From Bacteroidales bacterium UBA6851 (GTDB lineage Bacteria; Bacteroidota; Bacteroidia; Bacteroidales; UBA932), in the NCBI GenBank assembly GCA_002451795.1, contig DKDJ01000010.1, positions 62,001 through 126,000 on the forward strand: 64,000 nucleotides of DNA. Reading direction: 5' to 3'. The notes under the pieces are model-generated. The model was not told where the DNA came from. It did not search any database and saw only the letters and a list, made by a program, of their open reading frames with translations. Both the position numbers and the translations under genes were made by a program. Positions 1 through 9,268 of the stretch are shown in pieces; position 1 is the stretch's first letter, and every line of letters starts with the position of its first letter.

Positions 1-27
1 TGCGATCCCTACACAAAATAGGGGTCG

Positions 28-59
28 CAAAGATAGCAATTATTTGTGATATAATCAAA
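28..59 (-). promoter_or_regulatory. Leftward promoter just after sdhC
   Basis: On the minus strand there is a TTTG box (59-56), a 20-nt spacer and TATCTTTG (35-28), which matches the Bacteroidota sigma-ABfr pattern TTTG/TAnnTTTG. It starts 10 nt past the sdhC stop and fires off the left edge. A hairpin (1-29, 11-bp arms reading TGCGACCCCTA in the transcribed sense, one wobble) covers the probable transcription start. The gene it drives is outside the window. Confidence 0.55.
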
Positions 60-69
60 AATATCGTAC

Positions 70-795
70 CTAGCCGATGAAATTAGCTTGAATGAAAGCA
101 TTGACACCGACTGCCACAAACATAAGGCAGATGATGGTAGCGACAATGATTCCGATAACCTTCACACGTTTGAACCACACTGTGCCATTCCAACCGACAG
201 TCTGGAACATGCTCCAAAATCCATGAGCAAGATGGAACCATACTGCAGCAAACCAGACAAGATAGATTACCAATACCCACCATTTCCCTAGAACGGAAGT
301 AAGAAGGAGATACGGATCATTCTCGAATGTCCCGACGTGAAGAAGCTCAGGCATCTGCATCTTCGCCCAGAAATGGAAAAGATGGAAGAAAATAGCACAT
401 AGAATCACGATTCCAAGCACAAACATGTTACGTGCAGACCACGAATCAGTGGCAGCCTTACTGGAGACCTCATAACGCTTAACACCACCGCGCGCACGGA
501 TATTCTGGAAAGAAAGCCAGCAGCCGTAGATGATGTGAATGAGGAATCCGAGTGCAAGAATCGGAACCATAATAGAGATAACAGGCGTGGACATGAAGTC
601 ACAACCAAGCTTAAACAGACCGTCACCCGCGCTGAAAAGCTTATCGTCAGCGGCGACTGCGCCAAACTTGCCAGTGAAAGAATCGATCACTGAGAAAAAG
701 TTAATAGTAGCGTGCAGGAGCAAGAACAAAATAAGGAATGCCCCACTTACAGCCTGAATGAATTTCTTTCCGATTGAAGAATTGAATATAAACAT
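70..795 (-). CDS. sdhC: Succinate dehydrogenase/fumarate reductase cytochrome b subunit
   Basis: Membrane anchor of complex II, passing electrons between menaquinone and the flavoprotein/iron-sulfur subunits. At 241 residues it fits the one-polypeptide, five-helix, di-heme anchor of Bacteroidota and Wolinella rather than the split SdhC/SdhD type. Hydrophobic segments lie near residues 12-40, 70-95, 125-148, 165-190 and 210-235. Histidines inside helices (H28 in LLLHAT; the GFLIH, FHLFHFW and FHLAHG motifs) are candidate heme ligands. The flavoprotein and iron-sulfur genes, which normally follow, would lie left of the window; a promoter right after the stop suggests they may be transcribed separately or be absent there. 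Confidence 0.9.
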   Translation of the reverse strand: MFIFNSSIGKKFIQAVSGAFLILFLLLHATINFFSVIDSFTGKFGAVAADDKLFSAGDGLFKLGCDFMSTPVISIMVPILALGFLIHIIYGCWLSFQNIRARGGVKRYEVSSKAATDSWSARNMFVLGIVILCAIFFHLFHFWAKMQMPELLHVGTFENDPYLLLTSVLGKWWVLVIYLVWFAAVWFHLAHGFWSMFQTVGWNGTVWFKRVKVIGIIVATIICLMFVAVGVNAFIQANFIG

Positions 796-840
796 TTGTA
801 TTGAAATTAATCTTTTCGGGACTGCAAATATAACCCGAAT

Positions 841-872
841 CTTGCAAGTTTCATAATTTTCAAATACTTTTG
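841..872 (+). promoter_or_regulatory. Putative promoter of pyrH-frr
   Basis: A TACTTTTG box (865-872) with an imperfect CTTG (841-844) 20 nt upstream matches the Bacteroidota promoter pattern and lies about 40 nt before the pyrH start. The -33 box is one base off consensus, so this is a moderate call. Confidence 0.45.
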
Positions 873-913
873 TTCAAAAGAACTACAAAAGATCAATTTA
901 AAAAGTCTACAAT

Positions 914-1612
914 ATGCGAGTTTTGCTTAAACTTAGTGGCGAGAGCCTCGGCGGGCCATCAGGCAAAGGCATTGACAGTGAGTGCCTCACAAGCTTCGCC
1001 AAGGAGATTGCCGAGGCCGCAAAAGCCGGTCACCAGATAGCAATAGTAAATGGGGGCGGCAATATTTTCCGTGGTCTCCAAGGTCTCGGGAAAGGATTTG
1101 ACCGTATAAACGGTGATCGTATGGGGATGTTAGCCACGGTCATCAACTCTTTGGGACTTGCCTGCGCCCTTCGCTCGGAGGGAATTAAAGCGGAAGTCTT
1201 CACAGCCACACCGATGGAGCCAATAGCGCATTATTATAGAAGGGAAGACGCAGTTGCACTGCTCGAGGAAGGCGGAGTAGCACTTATCGCTGGCGGTACA
1301 GGCAACCCATTTTTCACCACCGACTCTGGAGCGGCGCTCCGAGCGCTTGAGATCGGAGCGGATGCCCTTCTGAAGGGCACAAGGGTAGACGGAGTCTACA
1401 CTGCCGATCCAGAGAAAGATCCGAGCGCGGTAAAATATGATGAACTGACATTCACCAAAGCACTTTCGGACCACCTCAAAGTAATGGATGCCACGGCATT
1501 TGCCTTGTGCGAGCAGGGTCCAGTACCCATCATAGTCTTCAACATCGGCGTCAAAGGCAGCCTCGGAAAACTGCTTGACGGAGATAAGATAGGTACAATA
1601 GTTCACGCATAA
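914..1612 (+). CDS. pyrH: UMP kinase
   Basis: Phosphorylates UMP to UDP in pyrimidine nucleotide synthesis, in the cytoplasm as a hexamer. The 232 residues match the amino-acid-kinase fold: N-terminal LLKLSGESLGG for phosphate binding, VNGGGNIFRG near residues 46-55, and GGTGNPFFTTDS near residues 128-139 for the UMP/ATP site. Length is normal for bacterial PyrH. frr follows 18 nt downstream, the classic pyrH-frr pairing, so both are probably on one transcript. Confidence 0.95.
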   Translation: MRVLLKLSGESLGGPSGKGIDSECLTSFAKEIAEAAKAGHQIAIVNGGGNIFRGLQGLGKGFDRINGDRMGMLATVINSLGLACALRSEGIKAEVFTATPMEPIAHYYRREDAVALLEEGGVALIAGGTGNPFFTTDSGAALRALEIGADALLKGTRVDGVYTADPEKDPSAVKYDELTFTKALSDHLKVMDATAFALCEQGPVPIIVFNIGVKGSLGKLLDGDKIGTIVHA

Positions 1613-1630
1613 CAATCAAACAATAACAAT

Positions 1631-2200
1631 ATGTTGACAGACAAAGCTAAAGAAATCGTATCACAGTGCGAGACCAAGATGCAGGACGCCATCAACTTCC
1701 TCGAAGAGGACCTCAAGTCCTATAGGGTAGGAAAGGCCAACCCTCTAATATTCAACACAGTGACAGTTGACTACTACGGAACGCCAACTCCGCTTCCACA
1801 GGTAGCCTCAATCTCGGCTCCAGATGCCAAAACACTTGCTTTACAGCCTTGGGAAAAGAGCATGATCGCCAAAATCGAGAAAGCCATCATTGATGCCAAC
1901 CTCGGGTTCACCCCACAGAATAACGGAGAGACCATCCGATGCACCGTCCCGGCACTCACAGAAGAGAGAAGAAAAGATCTGATCAAGAAGGCCAAAGCAG
2001 CTGGAGAGAACGCCAAAATCGTGGTCCGCAATGCCAGACGCGACAGCATAGAACTCCTCAAGAAAGCCCAGAAGAACGAGGGTCTTCCTGAAGATACACA
2101 GAAGGAGGCCGAGGCAGAGATCCAGAAAATTACAGACAAGAAAGTCAAATGCGTAGACGAGCTTGTCTCAGCCAAAGAAAAGGATGTAATGACCGTATAA
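1631..2200 (+). CDS. frr: Ribosome recycling factor
   Basis: With EF-G it splits the post-termination ribosome. The 189 residues fit the family. The N-terminal helix, the region VGKANPLIF with DYYGTPTPLPQVASI near residues 30-60, and the C-terminal helical arm with KKAKAAGENAKIVVRNARRD are typical RRF sequence. It sits behind pyrH and converges on lpxK, whose stop lies 2 nt past the frr stop. Confidence 0.96.
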   Translation: MLTDKAKEIVSQCETKMQDAINFLEEDLKSYRVGKANPLIFNTVTVDYYGTPTPLPQVASISAPDAKTLALQPWEKSMIAKIEKAIIDANLGFTPQNNGETIRCTVPALTEERRKDLIKKAKAAGENAKIVVRNARRDSIELLKKAQKNEGLPEDTQKEAEAEIQKITDKKVKCVDELVSAKEKDVMTV

Positions 2201-2201
2201 G

Positions 2202-3329
2202 TCAGCGCACCCCATTCAAAACTGATTCAAACGCACTTCTATCCGCCTCGGAAAGAAAGTGCGTTTTTATTGGTACCATAAAGCACCTCTCTCGTATTTC
2301 CTTCGGCATTCCCTTAAAATCCAACAGACGCTGCATATCTTTCTCTGTAGTCATAATGGATGCCGTAGGATTCTTACGAAGCGCAGTCTGAATCCTGTCA
2401 ATATCCGACCAGCGATACTTGTGATGGTCCGGGAAATTAAACCGCGCAACTATTTTATAAGTATCACTCAAGTAGTTGCGAAGAGCTCTATCATTGGCAA
2501 TTCCAGTCACAAGAATAATCTTCTTGGAATATACGAAACGAGGCTCAGTGATATCGAACACACCCTCTGCCGGTGCATACTCCACAGATGTAAACAAAAG
2601 ATATTGAGACTTCCCTTCTGCGCTCTTGCATCGTCCGCTTTCCGGATCATAATCCACGAGATGAAGACTCTCAGCCACTCGTGCCCTATCTGAAAGGTCC
2701 ATTTCCTGAGGACATTTGCTGACTATCAGGACATCGGCTTCCGCGAGTCTCTCCGGAAGATCGCGCAACCGCCCCAAAGGCAGAAGCATATCTCCATAAA
2801 CCGGTCTGTTATAGTCCACAAGCACAATATTCAAGTCGGATTTCAATTTTCTGTATTGGAACCCATCGTCTAGAACGACGAGGTCTGCTGGCGGGAAAAA
2901 CTTATTCCAGCACTTCTTGGAGTACTTCCGTCCATTGAGAAGTTCCGGGTGAGCAAGGAGTTTTGCCCCCTCCACACGGTTCTTGTCCACAGCCACAGTA
3001 ACTGACGGGAATTTCCTCTTTATCTGCAGTGGCTCATCCCCGAACATTTCCGAACTTCCATCCACTACCACCTGCTGAAATCCTTTACTCTCACGCTTGT
3101 ATCCCCTCGATAGCACGGCAATATTGGAGCCGCTCCACTTTCCGCCAGACTGCAGCATTCGAAGAATCATCTCCACATGAGGAGTTTTTCCGGTGCCGCC
3201 GGCCGTCACGTTCCCTACACATACCACAGGGACCTCCGCCACATAAGGCTTACGCCGTGGAGAGGAGTAGAACTTGTTCCTTAACTTCAGAGCCCAGTAA
3301 TATGGGAACAGAAGAACCTTATCAATCAT
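2202..3329 (-). CDS. lpxK: Tetraacyldisaccharide 4'-kinase
   Basis: Adds the 4'-phosphate to the lipid A disaccharide precursor at the inner membrane. The Walker A-type motif NVTAGGTGKTPH near residues 40-51 and the later DDGFQYRKLKSDLNIVLVD segment are hallmark LpxK sequences; the N-terminal hydrophobic stretch is the membrane anchor. I place the start at MIDKVLLFPYYW (375 residues), because this ATG overlaps the dus stop by 8 nt (ATGATTGA), suggesting translational coupling. A longer in-frame extension of 14 residues exists but lies inside dus. Confidence 0.93.
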   Translation of the reverse strand: MIDKVLLFPYYWALKLRNKFYSSPRRKPYVAEVPVVCVGNVTAGGTGKTPHVEMILRMLQSGGKWSGSNIAVLSRGYKRESKGFQQVVVDGSSEMFGDEPLQIKRKFPSVTVAVDKNRVEGAKLLAHPELLNGRKYSKKCWNKFFPPADLVVLDDGFQYRKLKSDLNIVLVDYNRPVYGDMLLPLGRLRDLPERLAEADVLIVSKCPQEMDLSDRARVAESLHLVDYDPESGRCKSAEGKSQYLLFTSVEYAPAEGVFDITEPRFVYSKKIILVTGIANDRALRNYLSDTYKIVARFNFPDHHKYRWSDIDRIQTALRKNPTASIMTTEKDMQRLLDFKGMPKEIRERCFMVPIKTHFLSEADRSAFESVLNGVR

Positions 3330-4317
3330 ATCGTTGCTGTATTTCGTCCAGAATAGAAAACAATTCCCCACTATCGAGTGTGGTAACCATCCTCATTCTC
3401 GTATCCTTAAAATCCGGAAGGCCCTTAAAATAGCAGGAGAGATGACGACGCATCTCATATATACCACGAGGCTCCCCTTTATGCTCCAGAGAAAGCGTCA
3501 GATGACGCCTCGCAAGCGCCACTTTTTCTGCCACTAACGGCTCCTCCATAGGCGTCCCGTGCTCAAGATAGTACTTTATCTCCCTAAAGATCCACGGATG
3601 TCCGAAAGTAGCCCGGCCAATCATTATGGCATCCACCCCATATCTGTCAAATGCGCGCGCAGCACTTGGGCCGTCAGTAATATCACCATTGCCTATAATC
3701 GGAATATGCATCCTGGGATTGTTCTTCACATCGCCGATAAGAGTCCAGTCGGCTGTCCCCTTATACATCTGACAGCGAGTCCTGCCATGTATGGTCAGAG
3801 CCTGAATCCCTACATCCTGAAGACGCTCAGCCAGTTCTACAATAATCTTAGAATTGTCATCCCACCCGAGCCTTGTCTTAACAGTAACAGGCTTGTCTAC
3901 CGCCTCAACCACTGCCTTAGTAATAGCCACAAGTTTATCCGGCTCTCGTAACATTCCGGAACCGGCACCTCGGCCAGCAATTTTAGTGACAGGACATCCG
4001 AAGTTGATATCTATGACATCCGCCCCGTGTCCTCCTGCAATTTCCGCAGCATGATCAGCCATTTTGGCCGCTTCCACCATAGACTCGGGTATGTGACCAT
4101 ATATCTGAATGGCAACTGGCGACTCCTCATTATAGGTATGCATCTTGGCTATGGCTTTGTCCGCATCCCGGATAAGTCCATCAGAAGGAATAAACTCAGT
4201 GTACACCATATCAGCCCCCTGCTCACGGCAGAGCAGGCGGAACGTAACATCCGTAATATCCTCCATCGGAGCCAACAGCAGAGGTCTTTCGCCCAAATCT
4301 ATGCTTCCTATCTTCAT
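3322..4317 (-). CDS. dusB: tRNA-dihydrouridine synthase
   Basis: FMN enzyme that reduces uridine to dihydrouridine in tRNA D-loops. Visible motifs are APMEDITDVTFR near the start (FMN site), INFGCP with the catalytic cysteine near residue 104, TVKTRLGW, TIHGRTR and IGNGDI, in the usual TIM-barrel order, with a helical C-terminal domain. The start MKIGSIDLG was chosen because upstream codons run into the promoter region. It shares an 8-nt overlap with lpxK. The subfamily (DusB) is inferred from motif style only. Confidence 0.9.
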   Translation of the reverse strand: MKIGSIDLGERPLLLAPMEDITDVTFRLLCREQGADMVYTEFIPSDGLIRDADKAIAKMHTYNEESPVAIQIYGHIPESMVEAAKMADHAAEIAGGHGADVIDINFGCPVTKIAGRGAGSGMLREPDKLVAITKAVVEAVDKPVTVKTRLGWDDNSKIIVELAERLQDVGIQALTIHGRTRCQMYKGTADWTLIGDVKNNPRMHIPIIGNGDITDGPSAARAFDRYGVDAIMIGRATFGHPWIFREIKYYLEHGTPMEEPLVAEKVALARRHLTLSLEHKGEPRGIYEMRRHLSCYFKGLPDFKDTRMRMVTTLDSGELFSILDEIQQRYD

Positions 4318-4334
4318 CGTGATACAAAAATACC

Positions 4335-4342
4335 TATATTTG
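4335..4342 (+). promoter_or_regulatory. Probable -7 box for the aminopeptidase P gene
   Basis: TATATTTG fits the TAnnTTTG -7 consensus and lies 20 nt before the ATG at 4363. No good -33 TTTG is visible, so the call is tentative. The same short interval also carries the divergent dus promoter. Confidence 0.35.
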
Positions 4343-4362
4343 CACAAAGTGCAAAAATCACA

Positions 4363-6150
4363 ATGGAAAATATCCACCTTCAGAGAATAGAATCCCTGCG
4401 CGCACTGATGCGGGCAAAGGACTGGGACGCAGTAGTAATCACAGGTTCAGATCCACACTCGAGTGAATATCCGGCTCTACGCTGGAAGCAGGTAGAATGG
4501 CTGACAGGATTTACCGGAGAGGCCGGAGACCTTGTTGTCACACAAGACCACGCCGGGCTATGGACAGACAGCCGGTATTTCATTCAGGCCGTAAACCAAC
4601 TATCCGGGACAGGTGTTGAACTTCATAAGACAAGAGTCCCCGATCAGGTTCTTATTCCAGAGTGGCTCTGTCAGCAATTTTCCGATCAAGGCATTATTGC
4701 ACTGGATGGATTGTGTGCAAGTGCCTCATGGGTAGAGACCATTCCCGGGGACATTATAAGCATTCCGAATCTGCTAAGCATGCTATGGAAGGACCGTCCA
4801 GAAATCCCCCAGACCCCTATATTCTCTATAGAATGCGGAGAAAGCCGCATGAGCAAACTTCAATGGCTTCGCGAATACTTGTCTAACCACGGATGCTCCG
4901 CCATGCTCGTCTCTTCCCTTGACGAAATAGCATGGCTCTTGAACATGAGAGCCTCAGACATCGAGTTCAACCCTCTTATTATCAGTTATCTCCTTATCGC
5001 AGAAGACTCAGCGGTATGGTTTGTCAGAAAAGACGGGACCACAGACGAAAGCACAGAAGCAAGTCTAAGCATACTCTCATCCGAAGGTGTTTCTATAGAA
5101 TCATACGATTCCGCTTCATACCTTATTCCAGACATGGTGGAAGGCTCCCTTATGATAGATGCAGACACGCTCAATTACGAACTGTACCACAACCTTCTTT
5201 CCTCTGGAATTGAACTCAGGAAAGTCTCGAGTCCTATTCAGAAGAGAAAAGCCGTAAAGAATGATTTTGAAATCGACGCCATGCGCAGAATCCACGTAAA
5301 AGATGGAGTAGCGATGGAAAAATTCCTCTACTGGATAGAGAGGAGCCTCTCGTCCGGACGCGAAATAGACGAATGGGATGCGGCTGTCAAGCTCGGCAAC
5401 TTCCGCAGCGAAATAGAGGAATATCGTGGGGACAGCTTTGAGACCATATCAGCATACGGCCCCGGTGCAGCTTTGCCCCACTATATTACACCATACTCCA
5501 ATGCTCCGAAACTTAGGAGTAGTGGACTATACTTATGCGATTCAGGCGGTCAATATAGCCTTGGAACAACTGACATAACCCGAACTGTACCATTGGGTCC
5601 GTGCTCAAGACTGGAGATGGAAGACTACACCCTGGTACTCAAAGGCCACATTGATCTGGCCATGGCAGTATTCCCAGAAGGGACTCCGGGATGCCGGCTT
5701 GACGCCCTATCAAGAGAGCCCTTATGGCGCAGGAAACGCAACTTCGGGCACGGCACTGGCCATGGTGTAGGCTTTTTCCTCGGAGTGCATGAAGGCCCCC
5801 AGGATATAAGGCAGAACATGAATTCCACGGCGCTGGAACCTGGGATGATCTGCTCCGATGAGCCGGGAATATATAGGGAAGGCAAACACGGGGTCAGGCA
5901 CGAAAACCTACTTCTGTGTGTGGAAGACGGGAGCAACGAGTTCGGGCGATGGCTATGCTTCGAGCCTCTGACTGTGTGTCATTTCGACACTTCAGCCATA
6001 CTTGTCGAGTTTCTCAACGAAGATGAGATAGCATGGCTCAACGCCTACAACGAGAAAGTCTACCGGACCCTTGCGCCACTACTTCCGACAGAAGTACGAG
6101 AATGGTTGAGGGGGAAGACTCTCAGCCTTTCTCCACAAAGCCGAGGGTAG
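4363..6150 (+). CDS. Xaa-Pro aminopeptidase, large three-domain type (M24B)
   Basis: Metallopeptidase that removes the N-terminal residue from X-Pro peptides; no signal peptide, so cytoplasmic. The 595 residues give two creatinase-like N-terminal domains (about 1-160 and 160-310) and a C-terminal pita-bread catalytic domain. Metal-binding motifs are visible: CDSGGQYSLGTTDITRT, FGHGTGHGVGFFLGVHEGP and CSDEPGIYREGKHGVRHENL. The start is ATG 4363 (MENIHLQRIESL); the frame is open further upstream but that stretch is antisense to dus. The last 29 nt overlap the 3' end of the convergent comF gene. A second, shorter M24 gene lies 1.5 kb away. Confidence 0.93.
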   Translation: MENIHLQRIESLRALMRAKDWDAVVITGSDPHSSEYPALRWKQVEWLTGFTGEAGDLVVTQDHAGLWTDSRYFIQAVNQLSGTGVELHKTRVPDQVLIPEWLCQQFSDQGIIALDGLCASASWVETIPGDIISIPNLLSMLWKDRPEIPQTPIFSIECGESRMSKLQWLREYLSNHGCSAMLVSSLDEIAWLLNMRASDIEFNPLIISYLLIAEDSAVWFVRKDGTTDESTEASLSILSSEGVSIESYDSASYLIPDMVEGSLMIDADTLNYELYHNLLSSGIELRKVSSPIQKRKAVKNDFEIDAMRRIHVKDGVAMEKFLYWIERSLSSGREIDEWDAAVKLGNFRSEIEEYRGDSFETISAYGPGAALPHYITPYSNAPKLRSSGLYLCDSGGQYSLGTTDITRTVPLGPCSRLEMEDYTLVLKGHIDLAMAVFPEGTPGCRLDALSREPLWRRKRNFGHGTGHGVGFFLGVHEGPQDIRQNMNSTALEPGMICSDEPGIYREGKHGVRHENLLLCVEDGSNEFGRWLCFEPLTVCHFDTSAILVEFLNEDEIAWLNAYNEKVYRTLAPLLPTEVREWLRGKTLSLSPQSRG

Positions 6151-6874
6151 CCACGGAAATGCGCACCTCACAGGGATACACTTCGCGAAGTGCAGAATAG
6201 CAAGCCCGCATGGTCGAGCCAGACGTGAAAACGTCATCCACGAGAAGGATATGCCGAAGTGCCGGAGGATTTGCCCTATATGATTTTCTCACGGAAAAAG
6301 CATTTCTTACATTAGCCTCCTTAGCCTTAGCATCCAAGGTGGTCTGCGAAGCCGTATTGGTGTTCCTTTGTAGCATACGAGGGAAGCAGGAACATCCAAA
6401 CTCCGCCGACACGGACTCCGCCACAATCTCAGCCTGGTTATATCCTCTGGTCCACCGCCTCATCCAATGAAGCGGTACAGGGATTACAGCATCCACATCC
6501 ACAAAGAGAGCAGAGCCAGACAATTCCGAAGCAAGAAGAGACGAGAAGGCACGCCCAGCAGATAAGTTACGGTGGTACTTGAGAGCCTGCGTAATATGAC
6601 TATAGCCGTTGTCCCGGGAGTATAAGAAAAGAGCCGCAGCATACGCATACGGCTCATATTCATCGCTATCCATTCCAGCATTAAATCTGTCGGACATAGG
6701 ATTTCTTTTCATGCCTGCAAATCTCGCGAGAGGTATGTCAGAGAAACATCTCCGACAAATATGCCTTTCATCCATTCCTAACTCTGCGCCACACACAATG
6801 CACTGCCTCGGCATCACCAGATCTGCCAAAGCAGACCATGCCGTTTTCAAGTTCAAGTCAGGAGGGAAAGACAT
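6122..6874 (-). CDS. comF: ComF-family phosphoribosyltransferase-like protein
   Basis: ComF/GntX family: an N-terminal four-cysteine zinc motif (PRQCIVCGAEL and RHICRRCFSDIP, near residues 22-43) followed by a type I phosphoribosyltransferase fold with the PRPP loop HILLVDDVFTSGSTMRAC near residues 208-225. The 250 residues are normal. The family is linked to DNA uptake in naturally competent bacteria, but here the substrate is unknown and no other competence gene is in view. It follows fabG directly (no gap), so it is probably co-transcribed. Confidence 0.88.
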   Translation of the reverse strand: MSFPPDLNLKTAWSALADLVMPRQCIVCGAELGMDERHICRRCFSDIPLARFAGMKRNPMSDRFNAGMDSDEYEPYAYAAALFLYSRDNGYSHITQALKYHRNLSAGRAFSSLLASELSGSALFVDVDAVIPVPLHWMRRWTRGYNQAEIVAESVSAEFGCSCFPRMLQRNTNTASQTTLDAKAKEANVRNAFSVRKSYRANPPALRHILLVDDVFTSGSTMRACYSALREVYPCEVRISVATLGFVEKG

Positions 6875-7612
6875 CTAGCAGTTCATTGCACCGCAGCAGT
6901 TAATCACCTGACCGCTCACATAAGACGAGAGATCACTTGCAAGGAAGAGTGCCACCTTCGCCACTTCATCCACAGTGCCGCCCCTGCGAAGAGGTATCGT
7001 CTTGACCCAGGCCTCACGTACATCATCAGGCAGAGCAGCAGTCATATCAGAAATGATAAATCCTGGAGCAATGCAGTTGGCCCTAATGCCACGAGGTCCC
7101 ATTTCCTTGGCTATAGACTTGGCAAGTCCGATAAGCCCAGCCTTAGAGGCAGAGTAGTTGCACTGTCCGGCATTACCACTGACGCCCACTACGGATGACA
7201 TATTGATAATGCTTCCTCCCCTCTGACGGGCCATAATCGGGGTAAGAGCGTGAATGTAGTTGTAGGCTGACTTCAAGTTCACATTGATTACAGCATCCCA
7301 CTGAGCCTCGTCCATACGAAGCATAAGTCCGTCTCTGGTAATGCCGGCATTATTAACTAGCACATCAATATGTCCAAAGTCAGCGAGGATCTTCGCTACT
7401 GTATCGTGTGTATCTGCGAAGTCCGCCGCATTGGATGCATACGCACGCACCTTGACGCCATAAGCCTCTATCTCAGCCACGGTTTCCTCATTAATCTTGA
7501 TGTCAGTGAAAGCTATATCTGCTCCCTCTGATGCGAATTTAAGGGCAATAGCCTTTCCTATTCCCCTTGATGCCCCAGTGATAAGGGCCACCTTTCCTGT
7601 CAATAATCCCAT
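6875..7612 (-). CDS. fabG: 3-oxoacyl-[acyl-carrier-protein] reductase
   Basis: NADPH-dependent short-chain dehydrogenase; likely the ketoreductase of type II fatty-acid synthesis. It shows the TGASRGIGKAIA nucleotide loop near residues 10-21, NNAGITRDGLMLRM near residues 86-99, and the catalytic Ser plus YSASKAGLIGLAKS near residues 148-161. The start at MGLLTGKVALITG gives 245 residues; the seven upstream codons are optional. The C-terminus reads GQVINCCGAMNC, with cysteines where the usual form is closer to VDGGM, an unusual ending I cannot explain. Other SDR reductases cannot be excluded. Confidence 0.87.
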   Translation of the reverse strand: MGLLTGKVALITGASRGIGKAIALKFASEGADIAFTDIKINEETVAEIEAYGVKVRAYASNAADFADTHDTVAKILADFGHIDVLVNNAGITRDGLMLRMDEAQWDAVINVNLKSAYNYIHALTPIMARQRGGSIINMSSVVGVSGNAGQCNYSASKAGLIGLAKSIAKEMGPRGIRANCIAPGFIISDMTAALPDDVREAWVKTIPLRRGGTVDEVAKVALFLASDLSSYVSGQVINCCGAMNC

Positions 7613-7651
7613 TTGTTTCAGTACTTTAAGCACGTAAATACACGTGCAGGT

Positions 7652-9061
7652 TTATTTGTCTGATTCCATGGCAGACTCCACGTCCTCCGGTGCGATAGGC
7701 AGTCTCTTCGCCCCAAGCCTTCTCGCCCCATCCTCCGTGACAAGTACATCATCCTCAAGACGGATGCCGCCGAAATCATAATAATCTTCAAGTCTGGAGT
7801 AGTTGATCCACTCCTTCCCTATCCCACCTCTCTTCCATGATTCTATGAGAGCCGGGATAAAATAAATTCCTGGCTCGTCGGTAATGACATTACCTGGAAC
7901 AAGTCGCCTTGCCATCCTCAGGCTTCCAAGCCCAAGCTGCGACGAGCGCTTCTGATCCTCATCATAGCCGACCAAATCCTCACCATAATCCTCCATGTCA
8001 TGAACATCGAGTCCCATATTGTGACCAAGTCCATGAGGCATGAAAAGACCGGCAATTCCATGCTCCACCATATCATCCACATTTCCCCGGACAAGTCCAA
8101 GGCTTCTGAGGTCATCCAGCATTACTCCAGCCACTTCCAGATGAACGTCACGATAAGCCATACCAGGGGCGATGAGAGAGAAAGCCAGCTCATTGCACTT
8201 ATGCACTATGCTATATACATCCCTCTGCTTGGAGGTAAATTTCCCACCGGTAGGGTATGTCCTTGTGAAGTCAGATGCATAATGCATATTAGACTCGACC
8301 CCTGCGTCAATCACCATAAGTTTGCCAGGCTCTATGACGCATTCGTGGCTGTGGCAGTGAAAAATCTCCCCGTGCTGGGTGAGGATAGTCGGGAAACTGA
8401 CTCCCCATCCCTCAGAAAGGGACACACCCTCCATTTCTCCCACTATTTCCTGCTCCACGCGTCCAGCTCTAATCCCCCTACGGGCAGTTGTGTGCATACG
8501 ATAGCCAAGATCACAAGCCGCATCAAGCGCCTGTATCTCAACATCCTCCTTAACAAGGCGAAGACCAACTATGGCATTCACAAGAGCCTTAGACGCCTTA
8601 GGACACCCCTTCTTGCCATCAGAAACAACCTCTGACGGAGATAATCCAAGGAGCTCAGAAAGCTTCAGGCGGGTAGCATACCTACTCGCTGGAACGAAAT
8701 GAACCATACGCCCTTCGACAGCCTGCGCCAAAGCATCATACGGAAGTGTCCTGTGCACACCGCACTGCTCAGCAAGAGATGAAACGGAAGGCATAGGCCC
8801 CATCCAAATAATATCGTCAATCCCGAAATCGTCCGCAAAGATGGTCTCCTCCCCTGTCTCCAAGTCAATGGTAGCAGCAAATCTGGGCTCATCAATTCCA
8901 AAGAAATAAAGCCACGTACTATCCTGACGCCACTTATAGCAGTTGTCCTTATATTGAGCTGGGGCATCGACATTTCCAACGAAAAGAATAATGCCTCGTT
9001 CACCTTTCATTCTGTCAAGAAGTGCCTTGCGCCTCCTGACATAAACTTCTTTCGCAAACAT
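7652..9061 (-). CDS. pepP: Xaa-Pro aminopeptidase, bacterial PepP-like (M24B)
   Basis: Cytoplasmic metallopeptidase of 469 residues. The N-terminal domain (1-175; FVGNVDAPAQYKDNCYKWRQDSTWLYFFG) is the aminopeptidase P N-domain. The catalytic domain has VIDAGVESNMHYASDFTRTYP, FMPHGLGHNMGLDVHDM and ITDEPGIYFIP, which supply the dinuclear metal ligands. It is shorter and of a different subfamily from the 595-residue M24 gene. It reads leftward 39 nt before fabG and may be the first gene of a pepP-fabG-comF unit. Confidence 0.92.
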   Translation of the reverse strand: MFAKEVYVRRRKALLDRMKGERGIILFVGNVDAPAQYKDNCYKWRQDSTWLYFFGIDEPRFAATIDLETGEETIFADDFGIDDIIWMGPMPSVSSLAEQCGVHRTLPYDALAQAVEGRMVHFVPASRYATRLKLSELLGLSPSEVVSDGKKGCPKASKALVNAIVGLRLVKEDVEIQALDAACDLGYRMHTTARRGIRAGRVEQEIVGEMEGVSLSEGWGVSFPTILTQHGEIFHCHSHECVIEPGKLMVIDAGVESNMHYASDFTRTYPTGGKFTSKQRDVYSIVHKCNELAFSLIAPGMAYRDVHLEVAGVMLDDLRSLGLVRGNVDDMVEHGIAGLFMPHGLGHNMGLDVHDMEDYGEDLVGYDEDQKRSSQLGLGSLRMARRLVPGNVITDEPGIYFIPALIESWKRGGIGKEWINYSRLEDYYDFGGIRLEDDVLVTEDGARRLGAKRLPIAPEDVESAMESDK

Positions 9062-9268
9062 AACCTCGCAAAGATAGCAAAAAAAAAAACGATTGGCTAA
9101 GGACCAGCAGCGAACAACATGATATCCAGGATATCAAGTAGGCTACTGCTGCTCGAGATTTTCTTTCACAAAAATACATGGTGAGATATAACGGAGCAAT
9201 AAAACAAGTAATTTTGCAGAACTTTACGGCAATTAGTTTTTTACATTTATTTTTTAAATTACACTGCA
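9062..9268. other. Intergenic region between divergent genes, with dyads
   Basis: Non-coding spacer between the leftward pepP and the rightward acetyltransferase. It holds an A9 run, a GATATC-CAG-GATATC dyad (about 9121-9135) and flanking CAGCAG/CTGCTG arms. Promoters for both genes must lie here, but I see no full TTTG/TAnnTTTG pair. Confidence 0.4.

Noticed and set aside
1..29. Hairpin at the left edge read as an insertion-sequence end
   Set aside because: It overlaps a consensus promoter and there is no transposase or second copy in view.
9107..9155. CAGCAG/GATATC dyads before the acetyltransferase as a terminator or operator
   Set aside because: No T-run on either strand and no known operator pattern; listed only as part of the spacer.
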